Below, in pieces: positions 9,898-18,684 of a stretch of 64,000 bases of DNA. The notes under the pieces are model-generated. The model searched no databases and was not told the origin of the DNA. It was given only the letters and a program-made list of their open reading frames with translations. The first letter of the stretch is position 1, and every line of letters starts with the position of its first letter. A program made the translations under genes and the position numbers. This DNA comes from Bosea sp. RAC05 (lineage in GTDB: Bacteria; Pseudomonadota; Alphaproteobacteria; Rhizobiales; Beijerinckiaceae), in contig NZ_CP016464.1 of assembly GCF_001713455.1 (NCBI RefSeq), positions 743,501 to 807,500 on the forward strand, written 5' to 3'.

Positions 9898-10560
9898 ATG
9901 GCTGCGAGTGACGATGGAGTGGTCGGTCCGGGTGACGGTGCGCTGGACCGGCGCGCCCTGGTGCGGGTGGCCATGCTGCTCGGCCTGGGCGGCCTGCCGC
10001 TGCCGGCCCTGGCCCAGGCCACGGGGGATCGCGCCCCGGCCGCCGGGATGGTGACGGATCTGCGCGGGGACGCCATGGCCGAGCTCCGGGAGACCCGTCG
10101 CAGGCTCGCGACCGACGGCCCCGTCTTCGTCGGCGACCGGGTCGAGACGGGCGAGGACGCCCGCGCCGGCTTCCGGCTCGGCCGCGCGACCGAGCTGCGC
10201 CTGGGCGAGAAGGCGCGCATCACCATCGACCGCTTCATCGTCGATGCCGGCGGCACCATCACGCTCGGGGCGGGTGCGCTGCTGGTCGACAAGGCTCCCG
10301 GCAGCGAAGCCGGTCGCATCCGGATCCGCTCCTCCTATGGCCTGATCGCCGTGCGCGGCACGCGCTTCTTCGCCGGGCCGAGCAACGGCGTCTTCGGCGT
10401 CTTTGTCGAGCGCGGCGAGGTGGCCGTGCGGGCAGCCGGCCGTGAGGTCCTGCTGGCGGCTGGCGAGGGCACCGACATCGCCCGCCGCGGGGCCGCGCCC
10501 ACCCCGGCACGACGCTGGGGCGAGGCGCGCATCGCCGCGGCACTGGCCCAGGTCGCCTGA
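9898..10560 (+). CDS. Exported FecR-domain protein
   Basis: Protein of 220 aa with a FecR-type beta domain. After about 20 polar residues comes a hydrophobic export signal (RRALVRVAMLLGLGGLPLPALAQA), so the body is probably periplasmic. The FecR core lies at about residues 50-200: a VxGDRVETGEDARAGFRL segment and the RGTRFFAG...VFVERGEVAVR repeat. Unlike classical FecR it has no cytoplasmic anti-sigma domain and no sigma factor beside it. The ATG at 9898 has GAAGG upstream; the ORF itself opens at 9787. It is the first gene of a FecR-Crp-cyclase operon, 3 bp from the next gene. A ligand-binding role for the cyclase's sensor domain is inference. Confidence 0.82.
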   Translation: MAASDDGVVGPGDGALDRRALVRVAMLLGLGGLPLPALAQATGDRAPAAGMVTDLRGDAMAELRETRRRLATDGPVFVGDRVETGEDARAGFRLGRATELRLGEKARITIDRFIVDAGGTITLGAGALLVDKAPGSEAGRIRIRSSYGLIAVRGTRFFAGPSNGVFGVFVERGEVAVRAAGREVLLAAGEGTDIARRGAAPTPARRWGEARIAAALAQVA

Positions 10561-10563
10561 GCG

Positions 10564-11262
10564 ATGGAGCCGGGCTCGATCGCGGCGCTGCTGGCCGAGG
10601 CCGGCTTCTTCTCGGGCCTCTCCGCCGAGGCTCTTCAGGATTGTGCCGCCGCGTTTCGCGAGCAGCGCTGCGACCAGGGGCAGATGCTGTTTGCCCGCGG
10701 CGATGCCGGAGATCGACTGCTGCTCGTCGCCGAAGGGCGCGTGCGGCTGGCCGTGACGACCGAGGATGGCCGCGAACTCAGCGTGCGCCACGCGGCCCGG
10801 GGCGATCTGCTGGGCGAGATCGCCCTGCTCGACGGCGGTCCGCGCAGCGCCGACGCCGTGGCGATGACGCCCGTCCTCGCCTATGGCCTGCGCCGCGCCG
10901 CGCTCGAGCAGTTGATGGCGCGCCATCCGGAGCTGGCGACCGGGATCATCGCATTCCTCTGCCGCCGGCTGCGCCAGACCACCGACCAGCTCGAGGGCAT
11001 CGCGCTGTATTCGATCGAGGTCAGGCTGGCCCGCTTCCTCCTGGTCGGGCTCGCCGGCCGCCGGGCGGCGCCGGGCAAGCGGGTTCCGCTCGACATGGCG
11101 TTCTCGCAGGGCGAGCTGGCGCAGCTGCTGGGCGCCAGCCGGCCGAAGGTCAATGCGGCGCTCGGTTCGCTCGAACAGGCGGGCGCGATCCGCCGCACGG
11201 CCGACCGGCTCTTCTGCGATCCCGACCGGCTGGCGGCCTGCGCCGGAATGGCCGATGGCTGA
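10564..11262 (+). CDS. Crp/Fnr-family transcriptional regulator
   Basis: DNA-binding regulator of 232 aa. An N-terminal cyclic-nucleotide-binding beta-roll (about residues 10-125, including GDLLGEIALLDGGPRSADAV) is followed by a dimerisation helix and a Crp-type winged helix-turn-helix (FSQGELAQLLGASRPKVNAAL, about 180-200). No Fnr-type cysteine cluster is seen. The phosphate-cassette segment GEIALLDGGPRSA resembles true cNMP binders. The gene overlaps the cyclase start by 8 nt, so a cyclic nucleotide made by that cyclase is the natural effector candidate; this is inferred from gene order. Target sites are unknown. Confidence 0.88.
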   Translation: MEPGSIAALLAEAGFFSGLSAEALQDCAAAFREQRCDQGQMLFARGDAGDRLLLVAEGRVRLAVTTEDGRELSVRHAARGDLLGEIALLDGGPRSADAVAMTPVLAYGLRRAALEQLMARHPELATGIIAFLCRRLRQTTDQLEGIALYSIEVRLARFLLVGLAGRRAAPGKRVPLDMAFSQGELAQLLGASRPKVNAALGSLEQAGAIRRTADRLFCDPDRLAACAGMADG

Positions 11263-13180
11263 GAGAAGGCTGCGGCTGTCGCGGCCCGTCGCCGCGGGTG
11301 GCCTGGCCGGCCTCGTGGTCATTCTGTTCGTCTTCCTCGCCCCCGCCTCCTGGCGCGAGACGCAGCGCGAGCAGATCTTCGATCTGATGCTGGCGCAGGT
11401 CGCCGACTGGCGCACCCATCCACCGGCGCCGAAGCTCGCCATCGTCGCCATCGACGCGGCGAGCCTCGAGGCGATCGGTCCCTGGCCCTGGCGGCGCGAG
11501 ACGCTGGCGCGGCTGGTCGGGGCGGTCAGCGCGGCCAAGCCCGCGGCCGTCGCTCTCGATCTCCTCCTGGCGGGCGAGGATACGCGCTCCCCCGCCGCTC
11601 TGGCCCGCCGGCTCGCCGCCGAGACCGGGAATGCCGCACTCGCCGCGCTGGCGCCGACTCTGGAGGATGGTGACGGTCTGCTCGCAGACGCCCTCGCCGC
11701 CGGGCCGGTCGTGCTCGGCTGGGTGCTCGACCCCCGTGGTCGCGATGCCGTCGCCGACGTCCCCGTGCTGGCGCGCGAGGGGACTGCCGTCCCCGCGCTG
11801 TGGCGCGAACAGGGGGCGAGCGCGCCGCCCGCGACCCTGGCCATGGCCGCGGCCGGCGCCGGGACGCTGTCCCTGCCGGGAGACGATGACGGGCTCGTTC
11901 GCCGTGTCCCGCTCTTCGTCGCGGTCGGGGACGCGATGCACCCCGGGTTGGCGCTCGAGGCCATGCGTCTGGCCGCCGGCGCCTCGGGCTATCTGCTCTC
12001 CGCCGATCCGCTGCGGCTGACCATCGGCGAGACGACGCGACCGTTGCCGCCGGACGGCCTCCTGCGACTGGTGCCGGCCGGGCCCGCGGTCCCCGTCATG
12101 CGCGCATCGGACCTGCTGCGGGGCGGGGCCGATCCCGCCACTCTGGCGGGCGCCATCGTCTTCATCGGCGGCGTCGCGCCCGAACTGGGCGCGCTGCGGG
12201 CGAGTGCCCGCGACCCGCTGACGCCCTCGTCGCTGCTCCACGCCCAGGCGGTGCGCCAGATCGCGACCGGCGTGATGCCGCTGCGGCCGGGCTGGGCTGC
12301 CGGCGCCGAATGGGCGCTCGCGCTGCTCGCCACGGTAGCCGCGGTCACGCTGGCGCGCGCGCTTCGCCCCGCTGTCGCCGCCGTCGCGCTGGTCGGCGGG
12401 CTCGCGCTCGTGGCGGCCGGCGCGGCGGGCCTGGCGGCAGGCGATCGGCTGATCGACCCGCGCCTGCCGATGGCCGCCGCGACCCTGGCCTTTCTCGCGA
12501 CCTCGCTGACGGCCTTCTCGGAATCGCGCTGGCGCGAGGCGCGGTTGCGCCGCCGTTTCGAGCAGCATCTGGCGCCCGGCGTGGTCGAGCGGATCGTCGC
12601 CGATCCCGGCAGCCTCAAGCTGACGGGTGAGCGACGCGAGGTCACGGCGCTCTTCACCGATATCGAGGGGTTCACGCAGACCACCCGCGAGGCCGGTCCC
12701 GAGCAGCTCGTGGCGGTGCTCGACGGCTATTTCGAGGGTGTCACCCGGATCGTCGGCGAGCATGGCGGCATGGTCGACAAGCTCGTCGGCGACGCCGTCC
12801 ACGCCCTCTTCAACGCGCCGCTCGACCTCGGGGAGCATCCGCGGCGCGCGCTCGCCTGCGCGGTCGCGATCCTCGACTGGACGGAGGCGTACCGTGCCGT
12901 CGGTCTGGCGGCCAAGATCGGGCTCGGTCGCACGCGGCAAGGGCTGGAAACCGGCATCGCCATCGTCGGCGACGTCGGCGTCGGCGCCAAGCTCGACTAC
13001 ACCGCCCATGGCGAGGCGGTGAACATGGCGGCGCGGCTCGAGGCGCTCAACAAGGAGCTCGGCTCGTCGATCTGCGTCGGCCCCGTCGCGGCGAGCCGCT
13101 GCGACCCGGCGCGGCTGCGCCCGCTCGGCACGGTCGAGCTGCGCGGGGTCGGGGCCGTCGCAGTGTCCACGCCGGCCTGA
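11255..13180 (+). CDS. CHASE2-domain class III adenylate/guanylate cyclase
   Basis: Membrane receptor cyclase of 641 aa. It has an N-terminal membrane anchor (about residues 12-30) and an extracytoplasmic CHASE2 sensor (about 45-350, beginning KLAIVAIDAASLEAIGPWPW). Three membrane segments (about 350-425) follow, then a C-terminal class III catalytic domain from about 460. Catalytic features are visible: the first metal-binding aspartate in LFTDIEGFT, the second in KLVGDAVHALF, and the DYTAHGEAVNMAARLE loop. The substrate-selecting position is not diagnostic by eye, so cAMP or cGMP is possible. The ATG at 11255 overlaps the Crp/Fnr stop. The trio reads as sensor, effector enzyme and cNMP-responsive regulator. 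Confidence 0.88.
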   Translation: MAERRLRLSRPVAAGGLAGLVVILFVFLAPASWRETQREQIFDLMLAQVADWRTHPPAPKLAIVAIDAASLEAIGPWPWRRETLARLVGAVSAAKPAAVALDLLLAGEDTRSPAALARRLAAETGNAALAALAPTLEDGDGLLADALAAGPVVLGWVLDPRGRDAVADVPVLAREGTAVPALWREQGASAPPATLAMAAAGAGTLSLPGDDDGLVRRVPLFVAVGDAMHPGLALEAMRLAAGASGYLLSADPLRLTIGETTRPLPPDGLLRLVPAGPAVPVMRASDLLRGGADPATLAGAIVFIGGVAPELGALRASARDPLTPSSLLHAQAVRQIATGVMPLRPGWAAGAEWALALLATVAAVTLARALRPAVAAVALVGGLALVAAGAAGLAAGDRLIDPRLPMAAATLAFLATSLTAFSESRWREARLRRRFEQHLAPGVVERIVADPGSLKLTGERREVTALFTDIEGFTQTTREAGPEQLVAVLDGYFEGVTRIVGEHGGMVDKLVGDAVHALFNAPLDLGEHPRRALACAVAILDWTEAYRAVGLAAKIGLGRTRQGLETGIAIVGDVGVGAKLDYTAHGEAVNMAARLEALNKELGSSICVGPVAASRCDPARLRPLGTVELRGVGAVAVSTPA

Positions 13181-13266
13181 GTCCCGGCTGCCGCAGCGTC
13201 TGGCACGGGGCTGTTCCGCCGGAGACAGTCATGGCGGTGCGGCTGCTGCAATCTCTCCTCACACCG

Positions 13267-13288
13267 ATCCTTCCGGAGCAGGAAGGAT
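13267..13288. terminator. Stem-loop between the cyclase gene and the OmpA-like gene
   Basis: Exact 8-bp inverted repeat ATCCTTCC (13267-13274) / GGAAGGAT (13281-13288) with a 6-nt loop, 87 bp after the cyclase stop and 25 bp before the next start. No T run follows. It could be a weak terminator, an mRNA end-stabiliser or a leader structure for 13313. The right arm lies 8 nt before the AAAAGGAG ribosome site. Confidence 0.4.
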
Positions 13289-13312
13289 TGCTCGGGAAAA
13301 GGAGATGACGCT

Positions 13313-14581
13313 ATGGTTCAGCACTCGATCGACCTTCGTCGCAATCCGGCTGAGGAGCAGGGCGGCGACAGGCCTTGCCGGAGCCGCCTGATGTCCCTGC
13401 GTACCGTCACCACCGCCGTCATGCTCGCGCTCGCCACGGTCGGCAGCGCGCCGGCCGCCATCGCCCAGCCCGTCGCCGCCGCGCGGGCCCCCGCGCTGGT
13501 GCCGCTCGAGCAGGCCTTCATGAAGGCCGCGACGGACCTCTTCGCCAAGCTTCCGGCGAGCGCCGGCGAGGTCACCGTCGTCATCGATCCGCTGATCGAC
13601 GGCGTCACCGGCATCCAGTCGGCGGCGACGCGCGGCTTCGATCGGCGCATCGCCGAGCTGGTGGCGGAGCGCTATCCGCATGTGAAGATCCTGGCCTTCA
13701 CGCCCGACAACGTCGCCAAGGCCCGCTTCGTCTTCATCGGAACCTTCAACACCATCAACAATGCCGGCCAGCCCGGCGGCGATCGCGACGCCTTCTGGAT
13801 CTGCTTCGCCCTGGTCGAGCGCGAGGCCAAGACGGTCTATGCCCGCAGCGTCGCGCGCTCGACCGTCGGCAATGTCGACATCGCCCCGGCGGCCTCCTAT
13901 GCCGACACGCCGGTCTGGGGTCTGGACGCGGCGACCCGCGCTTATATCGAGGCCTGCCAGAAGTCGCAGCCCGGCACGCCCGTCTCGCCCGCCTATATCG
14001 ACCAGCTCGGCGCCGCCGCCCGCATCCGCGAGGCCGGCGCCGCCTATGAGGCCGGAGACCACCGTCGCGCCCGCGATCTCTATCGCGAGGCCCAGGCCCA
14101 GCCGGGCGGCGACCAGCTGCGTGTGCTCAACGGCCTCTACCTCTCCTATGCGGCGCTGGGCGAGACCAGCGAGGCCGACCAGACCTTCGGCCGAATGGTC
14201 GAGCGCGGCTTCGCCCTCGGCCAACTCGGGGTGAAGTTCCTGTTCGAGCCGAACTCCACCGCCTTCAATGCCGACCGCAAGCTCTCGGCCAGCTACCCGG
14301 CCTGGCTGCGCGAGATCTCGGCGCGGGCGACCAAGGCCGGCGTCTGCCTCGATGTGGTCGGCCATGCCAGCCGCACCGGGCCCGAGGCGCTGAACGACAG
14401 GCTCTCGCGCGAGCGCGCCGAGCGCATCGTGGCGCTCATGGCCGCGGCGGCGCCGGGCATGTCGCAGCGGCTGCGCCCCTCCGGCGTTGGCTTTCGCGAG
14501 GCGCTGGTCGGCCTGCCGCGCGACGACGCCAGCACGGCGGTCGACCGCCGCGTCGAATTCAAGACCGCGCCCTGCGCATGA
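13313..14581 (+). CDS. Exported protein with C-terminal OmpA-like peptidoglycan-binding domain
   Basis: Protein of 422 aa with an unusually long n-region before an export signal (about residues 27-52, MSLRTVTTAVMLALATVGS...AIAQ). The middle part (about 60-230) resembles curli-assembly CsgG-like or penicillin-binding-activator-like lipoprotein folds only loosely, and I do not assign it. Short helical repeats follow at about 240-300 (AAYEAGDHRRARDLYREAQ). The last ~100 residues are an OmpA-like domain with VVGHASRTGPEALNDRLSRERA, which would hold the protein to peptidoglycan. AAAAGGAG supports the ATG at 13313. The stop overlaps the next start as ATGA, so the two are co-translated. Linked to the cyclase operon by proximity only. 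Confidence 0.72.
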   Translation: MVQHSIDLRRNPAEEQGGDRPCRSRLMSLRTVTTAVMLALATVGSAPAAIAQPVAAARAPALVPLEQAFMKAATDLFAKLPASAGEVTVVIDPLIDGVTGIQSAATRGFDRRIAELVAERYPHVKILAFTPDNVAKARFVFIGTFNTINNAGQPGGDRDAFWICFALVEREAKTVYARSVARSTVGNVDIAPAASYADTPVWGLDAATRAYIEACQKSQPGTPVSPAYIDQLGAAARIREAGAAYEAGDHRRARDLYREAQAQPGGDQLRVLNGLYLSYAALGETSEADQTFGRMVERGFALGQLGVKFLFEPNSTAFNADRKLSASYPAWLREISARATKAGVCLDVVGHASRTGPEALNDRLSRERAERIVALMAAAAPGMSQRLRPSGVGFREALVGLPRDDASTAVDRRVEFKTAPCA

Positions 14582-15726
14582 GCGCCGCGGCCCCCGTATC
14601 CGCGCGGCGGCCCGCCGGTCGGCGGGCCGCCTTCGGCGCGGCACTGGGCGCGCTGAGCCTTGTCCTGCCGGTCGCGGCCCTGTCGCAGGCGCCGCCGCCG
14701 TCGGGATCGGCCTCTACCGGCCCCACCCTGAAGCTCACCCCGCTGGCGCCGCCGTGGGACCCTGCCGCCGAGATGGTGGCGCGGATCGCTGCCACCACGG
14801 ACCGGGCGGCCCTGCTCGAACTGCTCGCGGCGGGGGTCGACAAGCGCCGGGTGACGGCACGGCTCGCCGCTCTGGGCTATGTCGATCTCGCGGCCGACGG
14901 CAAGCGGCTCTGGGTCAAGCCGGGTTCGGGCGAGAGCTTTCGCGATTGCGCCGATTGCCCGGAGCTCGTCCTGGTGCCTGACGGCGATGTCCGCATGCAG
15001 CTCTCGACCGGCGCGACGCCGCGCCAAGTCGAGGTCGCGCTGCCGCAACCTTTCGCGGTGGGCCGCTTCGAGGTCACCCGGGCGCAGTACCGCGTCTTCG
15101 TGCAGCAGTCCGGCCATGTCGTCGAACTCGGCTGCCATGTCCGCGCGCCGGTCTGGAAGCTCGATCCCACCCTGTCCTGGCAGGACCCGGGCTTTCCGCA
15201 GACCGACAGCGACCCGGTCGCCTGCGTCAGCCATGGCGACGCCAAGGCCTATCTCGCCTGGCTGTCGAAGCGCACCGGCCAGCGCTACCGCCTGCTGACC
15301 GACCCCGAATGGCACCATGTCGCCGCCGCCTCGGCGAAGGACATGGCCGATCCCGCGCGCCTCTGCGCGATCGGCAACGGCGCCGACGAGACCGCCAAGC
15401 AGGCGATGCCCTCCTGGACCGTGGCGCCCTGCCGTGACGGCTTCCGCACCACCGCGCCCGTCGGCAGCTTCGCGGCCAGCCCCTGGGGCCTCTCGGATCT
15501 CAGCGGCAATCTCTGGGAATGGGTCGACACCTGCCCGCCCGACCCCTCCGTGCCCGGTCAGCCGTTCCCGCCGCCGATCTGCCGCGAGGAGGAGGGCCGC
15601 ATCCTGCGGGGCGGCTCCTGGGCCGATCCGCCGACGGCGCGGCGGCTGGATTCCCGGATCGTCAGCGAGCCCGGCATCCGTGATCAGGTCGCGGGCTTCC
15701 GCGTCGCCCGCGATCTCGGCAACTGA
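14578..15726 (+). CDS. Exported formylglycine-generating-enzyme-like (SUMF1/EgtB/PvdO) domain protein
   Basis: Protein of 382 aa with an N-terminal hydrophobic export segment (about residues 20-42) and a SUMF1-fold domain over the last ~260 residues. The family core is clear: GRFEVTRAQYRVFV, the RLLTDPEWHHVA helix, the GLSDLSGNLWEWVDT loop and ILRGGSW...AGFRVARDL at the end. True formylglycine enzymes carry two active-site cysteines shortly after GGS; here that stretch reads GGSWADPPTARRLDSRIV and has none. Sulfatase activation is therefore unlikely, and a binding or structural role is more probable. No sulfatase gene is nearby. Start ATG overlaps the preceding stop (ATGA). Confidence 0.8.
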   Translation: MSAAAPVSARRPAGRRAAFGAALGALSLVLPVAALSQAPPPSGSASTGPTLKLTPLAPPWDPAAEMVARIAATTDRAALLELLAAGVDKRRVTARLAALGYVDLAADGKRLWVKPGSGESFRDCADCPELVLVPDGDVRMQLSTGATPRQVEVALPQPFAVGRFEVTRAQYRVFVQQSGHVVELGCHVRAPVWKLDPTLSWQDPGFPQTDSDPVACVSHGDAKAYLAWLSKRTGQRYRLLTDPEWHHVAAASAKDMADPARLCAIGNGADETAKQAMPSWTVAPCRDGFRTTAPVGSFAASPWGLSDLSGNLWEWVDTCPPDPSVPGQPFPPPICREEEGRILRGGSWADPPTARRLDSRIVSEPGIRDQVAGFRVARDLGN

Positions 15727-15734
15727 GGGCCGCC

Positions 15735-17651
15735 TCAGCTGGCGCGGGCCGCGCGCGGACCCGGCGCGCGCGTGACCCAGAGCCAGACGGCCGTGGCCGC
15801 GAGCAGCGCCAGCCCCGCCAGTTGCGTCACCGCGAAGGGCAGGAAGAGCCCGATCCCGCCCGCCCCCAGCAGCACGCGGGCGGCCAGGCCGAGGCGGGAG
15901 AACAGATAGCCCTCGATCGCGGCGTTGAGGGCGATGACGCCCAGTGCCACCGCCGCGACGGACAGGACCGTCTGCCAGACCGGTCCGATCATCAGCAGCG
16001 ACGGCTGATAGATGAAAACGAAGGGCAGGATGAACGCGACCATCGCGATCCGGCAGGCGACGACGGCGATCATCACCGGATTGGCTTTCGCGATCGAGGC
16101 CGCCGCGAAGGCCGCGACCGCGACCGGCGGCGTGATCGCGGACATCGAGGCGATGTAGACGATGAAGAGATGCGCCGGCAGCACCGCGATGCCCAGCGCG
16201 ATCAGGGCCGGCGCCGCCAGCACCGCCGAGAGCGCGTAGACCGCCGGGGTCGGCATGCCCATGCCGAGCACGATGATGACGAAGGCGGCGACGAGAATGG
16301 TCAGGATCGGGCTGCCGCCGGACATGTGGAACAGCCCAGAGCTGATCTTGCCCGTCAGGTCGGTCATCGAGAGCGTCCCGACTACAAGACCCGCGATGGC
16401 GCAGGCCACGCCGACGCCGATCATGCCCCGCATGCCGTCGCTCAGGCCGAAAAAGACCGTCTTGACCAGCCGGACCGGGTCGGGATGGCGCAGCAGGGCG
16501 ACCGGGAGCAGGGCGGCGCAGGCGATGGCTCCCGCGAAGGCGGGCCGGTTCAGGCTCAGCACGCCCCAGACCAGAAGCCCGATCGGCAGGAGATAGGCCC
16601 AGTCGCGCCGCAGCACGGCCAGGATCGAGGGCGTCTCGCCCTCCGACATCGGCGAAAGCCCGTCCCGATGCGCCTTGAAATGCGCCGCAAGAAACACCGA
16701 CTGGTAGTAGAGCAGGGCGGGGATGAGGGCCGACAGCGCGATCGTGGCATAGGGAATGCCGGTGAAGTCCGTCATCAGGAACGCGGCCGAGCCCATCACC
16801 GGTGGCAGCAGGGCGCCGCCCGTCGAGGCCGCGGATTCGATCGCGCCGGCATAGGTCCGGCTTGTCCCGGTCTTGATCATCAGGGGGATGCTGAAGGAGC
16901 CGGTGGTCACGACGTCGGCCGTCGGTGAGCCCGAGATCGATCCGTAGAGGCCCGACGAGACCACCGCGACCTTGCTGGCCCCGCCGACCTGCTTGCCGAC
17001 CAGGCTGTTGGCGATGTCGTAGAAGAAATCGGCGCCGCCGATCCGGTCGAGCAAGGCCCCGAAGACGACGAAGACGACGACCAGAAAGGCCGCGACCTCG
17101 AGCGCCGGGCCGAACAGCCCGTTGGTCGAGAACACCAGATGGTCGACGATCTCCTGCGTGCTGAAGCCGCGATGGGCGAAGGAGCCGGTCAGCTTGCTGC
17201 CGAAGATCGCGTAGGCGAGGAAGGTCGCGACCAGCACGACGAGGATCATCCCGATGCAGCGCCGCGTCGCCTCCATCACCAGCGCGATCAGCACGATCGA
17301 GGCGGCGATGTCGGCGGTGGAGAGTTCGTCGATCATCGGCAGCCGCATCTCGTGGACCGGCTGCATCGCCACGAAGTAGCCGCAGGAGGCGATCGAGAGC
17401 GCGACCAACCCCCAGGCAAACCAGGAGCGGCCGGTCGGCCGCAGCGGGTTGGCCGTCGTCGTCAGGAAGGCCAGGGCGAGAACCGCTCCGAGGAACAGAA
17501 ACAGGGCGATCTCGCGCTTGACATACCAGCCGAAGGAGATGGCGATCAGCAGCACGGCCGCTGCGAAGCCGACGACATGCACCGTCCACTGCTCCGGCGC
17601 GCCGAGCTGTCGGGATCGTCCCGGTGCGATCAGCTTCAGCAGGGCGAGCAT
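15735..17651 (-). CDS. TRAP transporter fused permease (TAXI type, 4TM-12TM)
   Basis: Integral membrane protein of 638 aa in which the small and large TRAP permease subunits are fused, as in TAXI-TRAP systems. The first ~170 residues form the small-subunit part. The rest is the large DctM-like part, with glycine-rich motifs such as GAASGVASG-like SAASTGGALLPPVMGSAAF and GMGMPTPAVYAL. Transport uses an ion gradient and a periplasmic binding protein. The gene lies 49 bp downstream of the TAXI binding-protein gene and shares its strand, so the two form an operon. It converges on the SUMF1-like gene with only 8 bp between stops. Substrate unknown; many TAXI systems take dicarboxylates such as glutamate. 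Confidence 0.9.
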   Translation of the reverse strand: MLALLKLIAPGRSRQLGAPEQWTVHVVGFAAAVLLIAISFGWYVKREIALFLFLGAVLALAFLTTTANPLRPTGRSWFAWGLVALSIASCGYFVAMQPVHEMRLPMIDELSTADIAASIVLIALVMEATRRCIGMILVVLVATFLAYAIFGSKLTGSFAHRGFSTQEIVDHLVFSTNGLFGPALEVAAFLVVVFVVFGALLDRIGGADFFYDIANSLVGKQVGGASKVAVVSSGLYGSISGSPTADVVTTGSFSIPLMIKTGTSRTYAGAIESAASTGGALLPPVMGSAAFLMTDFTGIPYATIALSALIPALLYYQSVFLAAHFKAHRDGLSPMSEGETPSILAVLRRDWAYLLPIGLLVWGVLSLNRPAFAGAIACAALLPVALLRHPDPVRLVKTVFFGLSDGMRGMIGVGVACAIAGLVVGTLSMTDLTGKISSGLFHMSGGSPILTILVAAFVIIVLGMGMPTPAVYALSAVLAAPALIALGIAVLPAHLFIVYIASMSAITPPVAVAAFAAASIAKANPVMIAVVACRIAMVAFILPFVFIYQPSLLMIGPVWQTVLSVAAVALGVIALNAAIEGYLFSRLGLAARVLLGAGGIGLFLPFAVTQLAGLALLAATAVWLWVTRAPGPRAARAS

Positions 17652-17700
17652 CGTGGCGCCTCGTCCTCTCGATGGCGGAAAGGGAGGGACGATGCGCGCC

Positions 17701-18684
17701 TCACTTCAGCAGGCCGGCTTTCCGATAGGCGGCCTCTGCGCCGGGATGGAGCGCCAGCGGCGCGGTCTGCGTCAGGTTGACCGGCTCGAGCCGGGCCATC
17801 ATCGCATGCGCCTGCCGCAGATAGTCGAAATGCTTGATCATGCCGTCGACGATCAGGGCGGCATCCTCGTTCTTCATCTCGGCCGAGGCGAAGAGAACGA
17901 CGCTACCGGTGATCGTCGGCACCGCCGCCGGCTGGAAGGCATAGGTCCCCGCCGGCACGGTGATCGGCGCCGTGCCGAGCAGGGCGCCGAGCTTGGCGGT
18001 CGCGTCCGGCGAGATGCCGAGCATCTTGACCTTCATTTCGCGCGTCGCGCTGTTGATCTGGCCGGAGGGGAAAGCGAGCATGTTGATGATGACGTCGACC
18101 TGGCCGTTCTTCATCATCTCGAGGCCGGCATTGTAATCGACATGGTGGATGCGGCCGCCCCAGCCCTCGATGTCCTTGGCCGTGATGCCATAGGCCTTGA
18201 ACACCTCTTCGCCGGTCACCGCCATCAGCGTGCCGCGCTGGTTGAGCGCGATCCGCACCGGCTTCTTCGCGGCGAGGATGCTCTCGAAGCTCTCGATGCC
18301 GGCGTCCTCGCGGACGAGGATCTGCACCGCCGCCTGCGGGTCGATCAGCGCAATGGCGCGCAGATTGGTGATCGGCGCCTTGAAGGGTTCCTCGCCGGCC
18401 TGCGCCCGCTTCACCAGCTGCGCATGGGCGATGCCGAGCTCGACCTTGCCGGTCGAGACCAGCTGGATGTTCGCGGCCTCGCGCCCCGGCTCATAGCCGA
18501 AGGCGGCGCCCGGCGATTCCCGTCGGATGGTTTCGCCGATGGCGTTGCCGATGGCGCTCCAGGCGCCGCCGACGGAGCCGCCGGTCAGGGTGATCTTCTT
18601 TGCCGGTGCGGTCTGTGCCGCCGCCGGAAACGCCCCGATTGCCAGCGCGGCCGCGACGAGCGTCGTGAAAGCCAGTCTCTTCAT
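17701..18684 (-). CDS. TAXI-family TRAP transporter solute-binding protein
   Basis: Periplasmic binding protein of 327 aa with a signal peptide (MKRLAFTTLVAAALAIGAFPAAAQ). The mature N-terminus KKITLTGGSVGGAWSAIGNAIGETI is the hallmark of the TAXI class. The ORF is open upstream to 18933, but the ATG at 18684 follows GGGAGGGG and starts the signal peptide, so it is chosen. First gene of a two-gene operon with the fused permease. It is divergent from nadC across a 449-bp gap. That gap, and the lack of other neighbours, raises the possibility that the transported ligand relates to the nadC-side genes; nothing in the sequence proves this. Confidence 0.9.
   Translation of the reverse strand: MKRLAFTTLVAAALAIGAFPAAAQTAPAKKITLTGGSVGGAWSAIGNAIGETIRRESPGAAFGYEPGREAANIQLVSTGKVELGIAHAQLVKRAQAGEEPFKAPITNLRAIALIDPQAAVQILVREDAGIESFESILAAKKPVRIALNQRGTLMAVTGEEVFKAYGITAKDIEGWGGRIHHVDYNAGLEMMKNGQVDVIINMLAFPSGQINSATREMKVKMLGISPDATAKLGALLGTAPITVPAGTYAFQPAAVPTITGSVVLFASAEMKNEDAALIVDGMIKHFDYLRQAHAMMARLEPVNLTQTAPLALHPGAEAAYRKAGLLK

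Noticed and set aside
13201..13230. Possible sigma-54 promoter (TGGCACG near 13202)
   Set aside because: The -12 element is not TTGC at the right spacing.
14293..17589. 1098-codon antisense-strand frame spanning several genes
   Set aside because: Crosses the SUMF1-like gene and most of the TRAP permease in another register; no domain seen.
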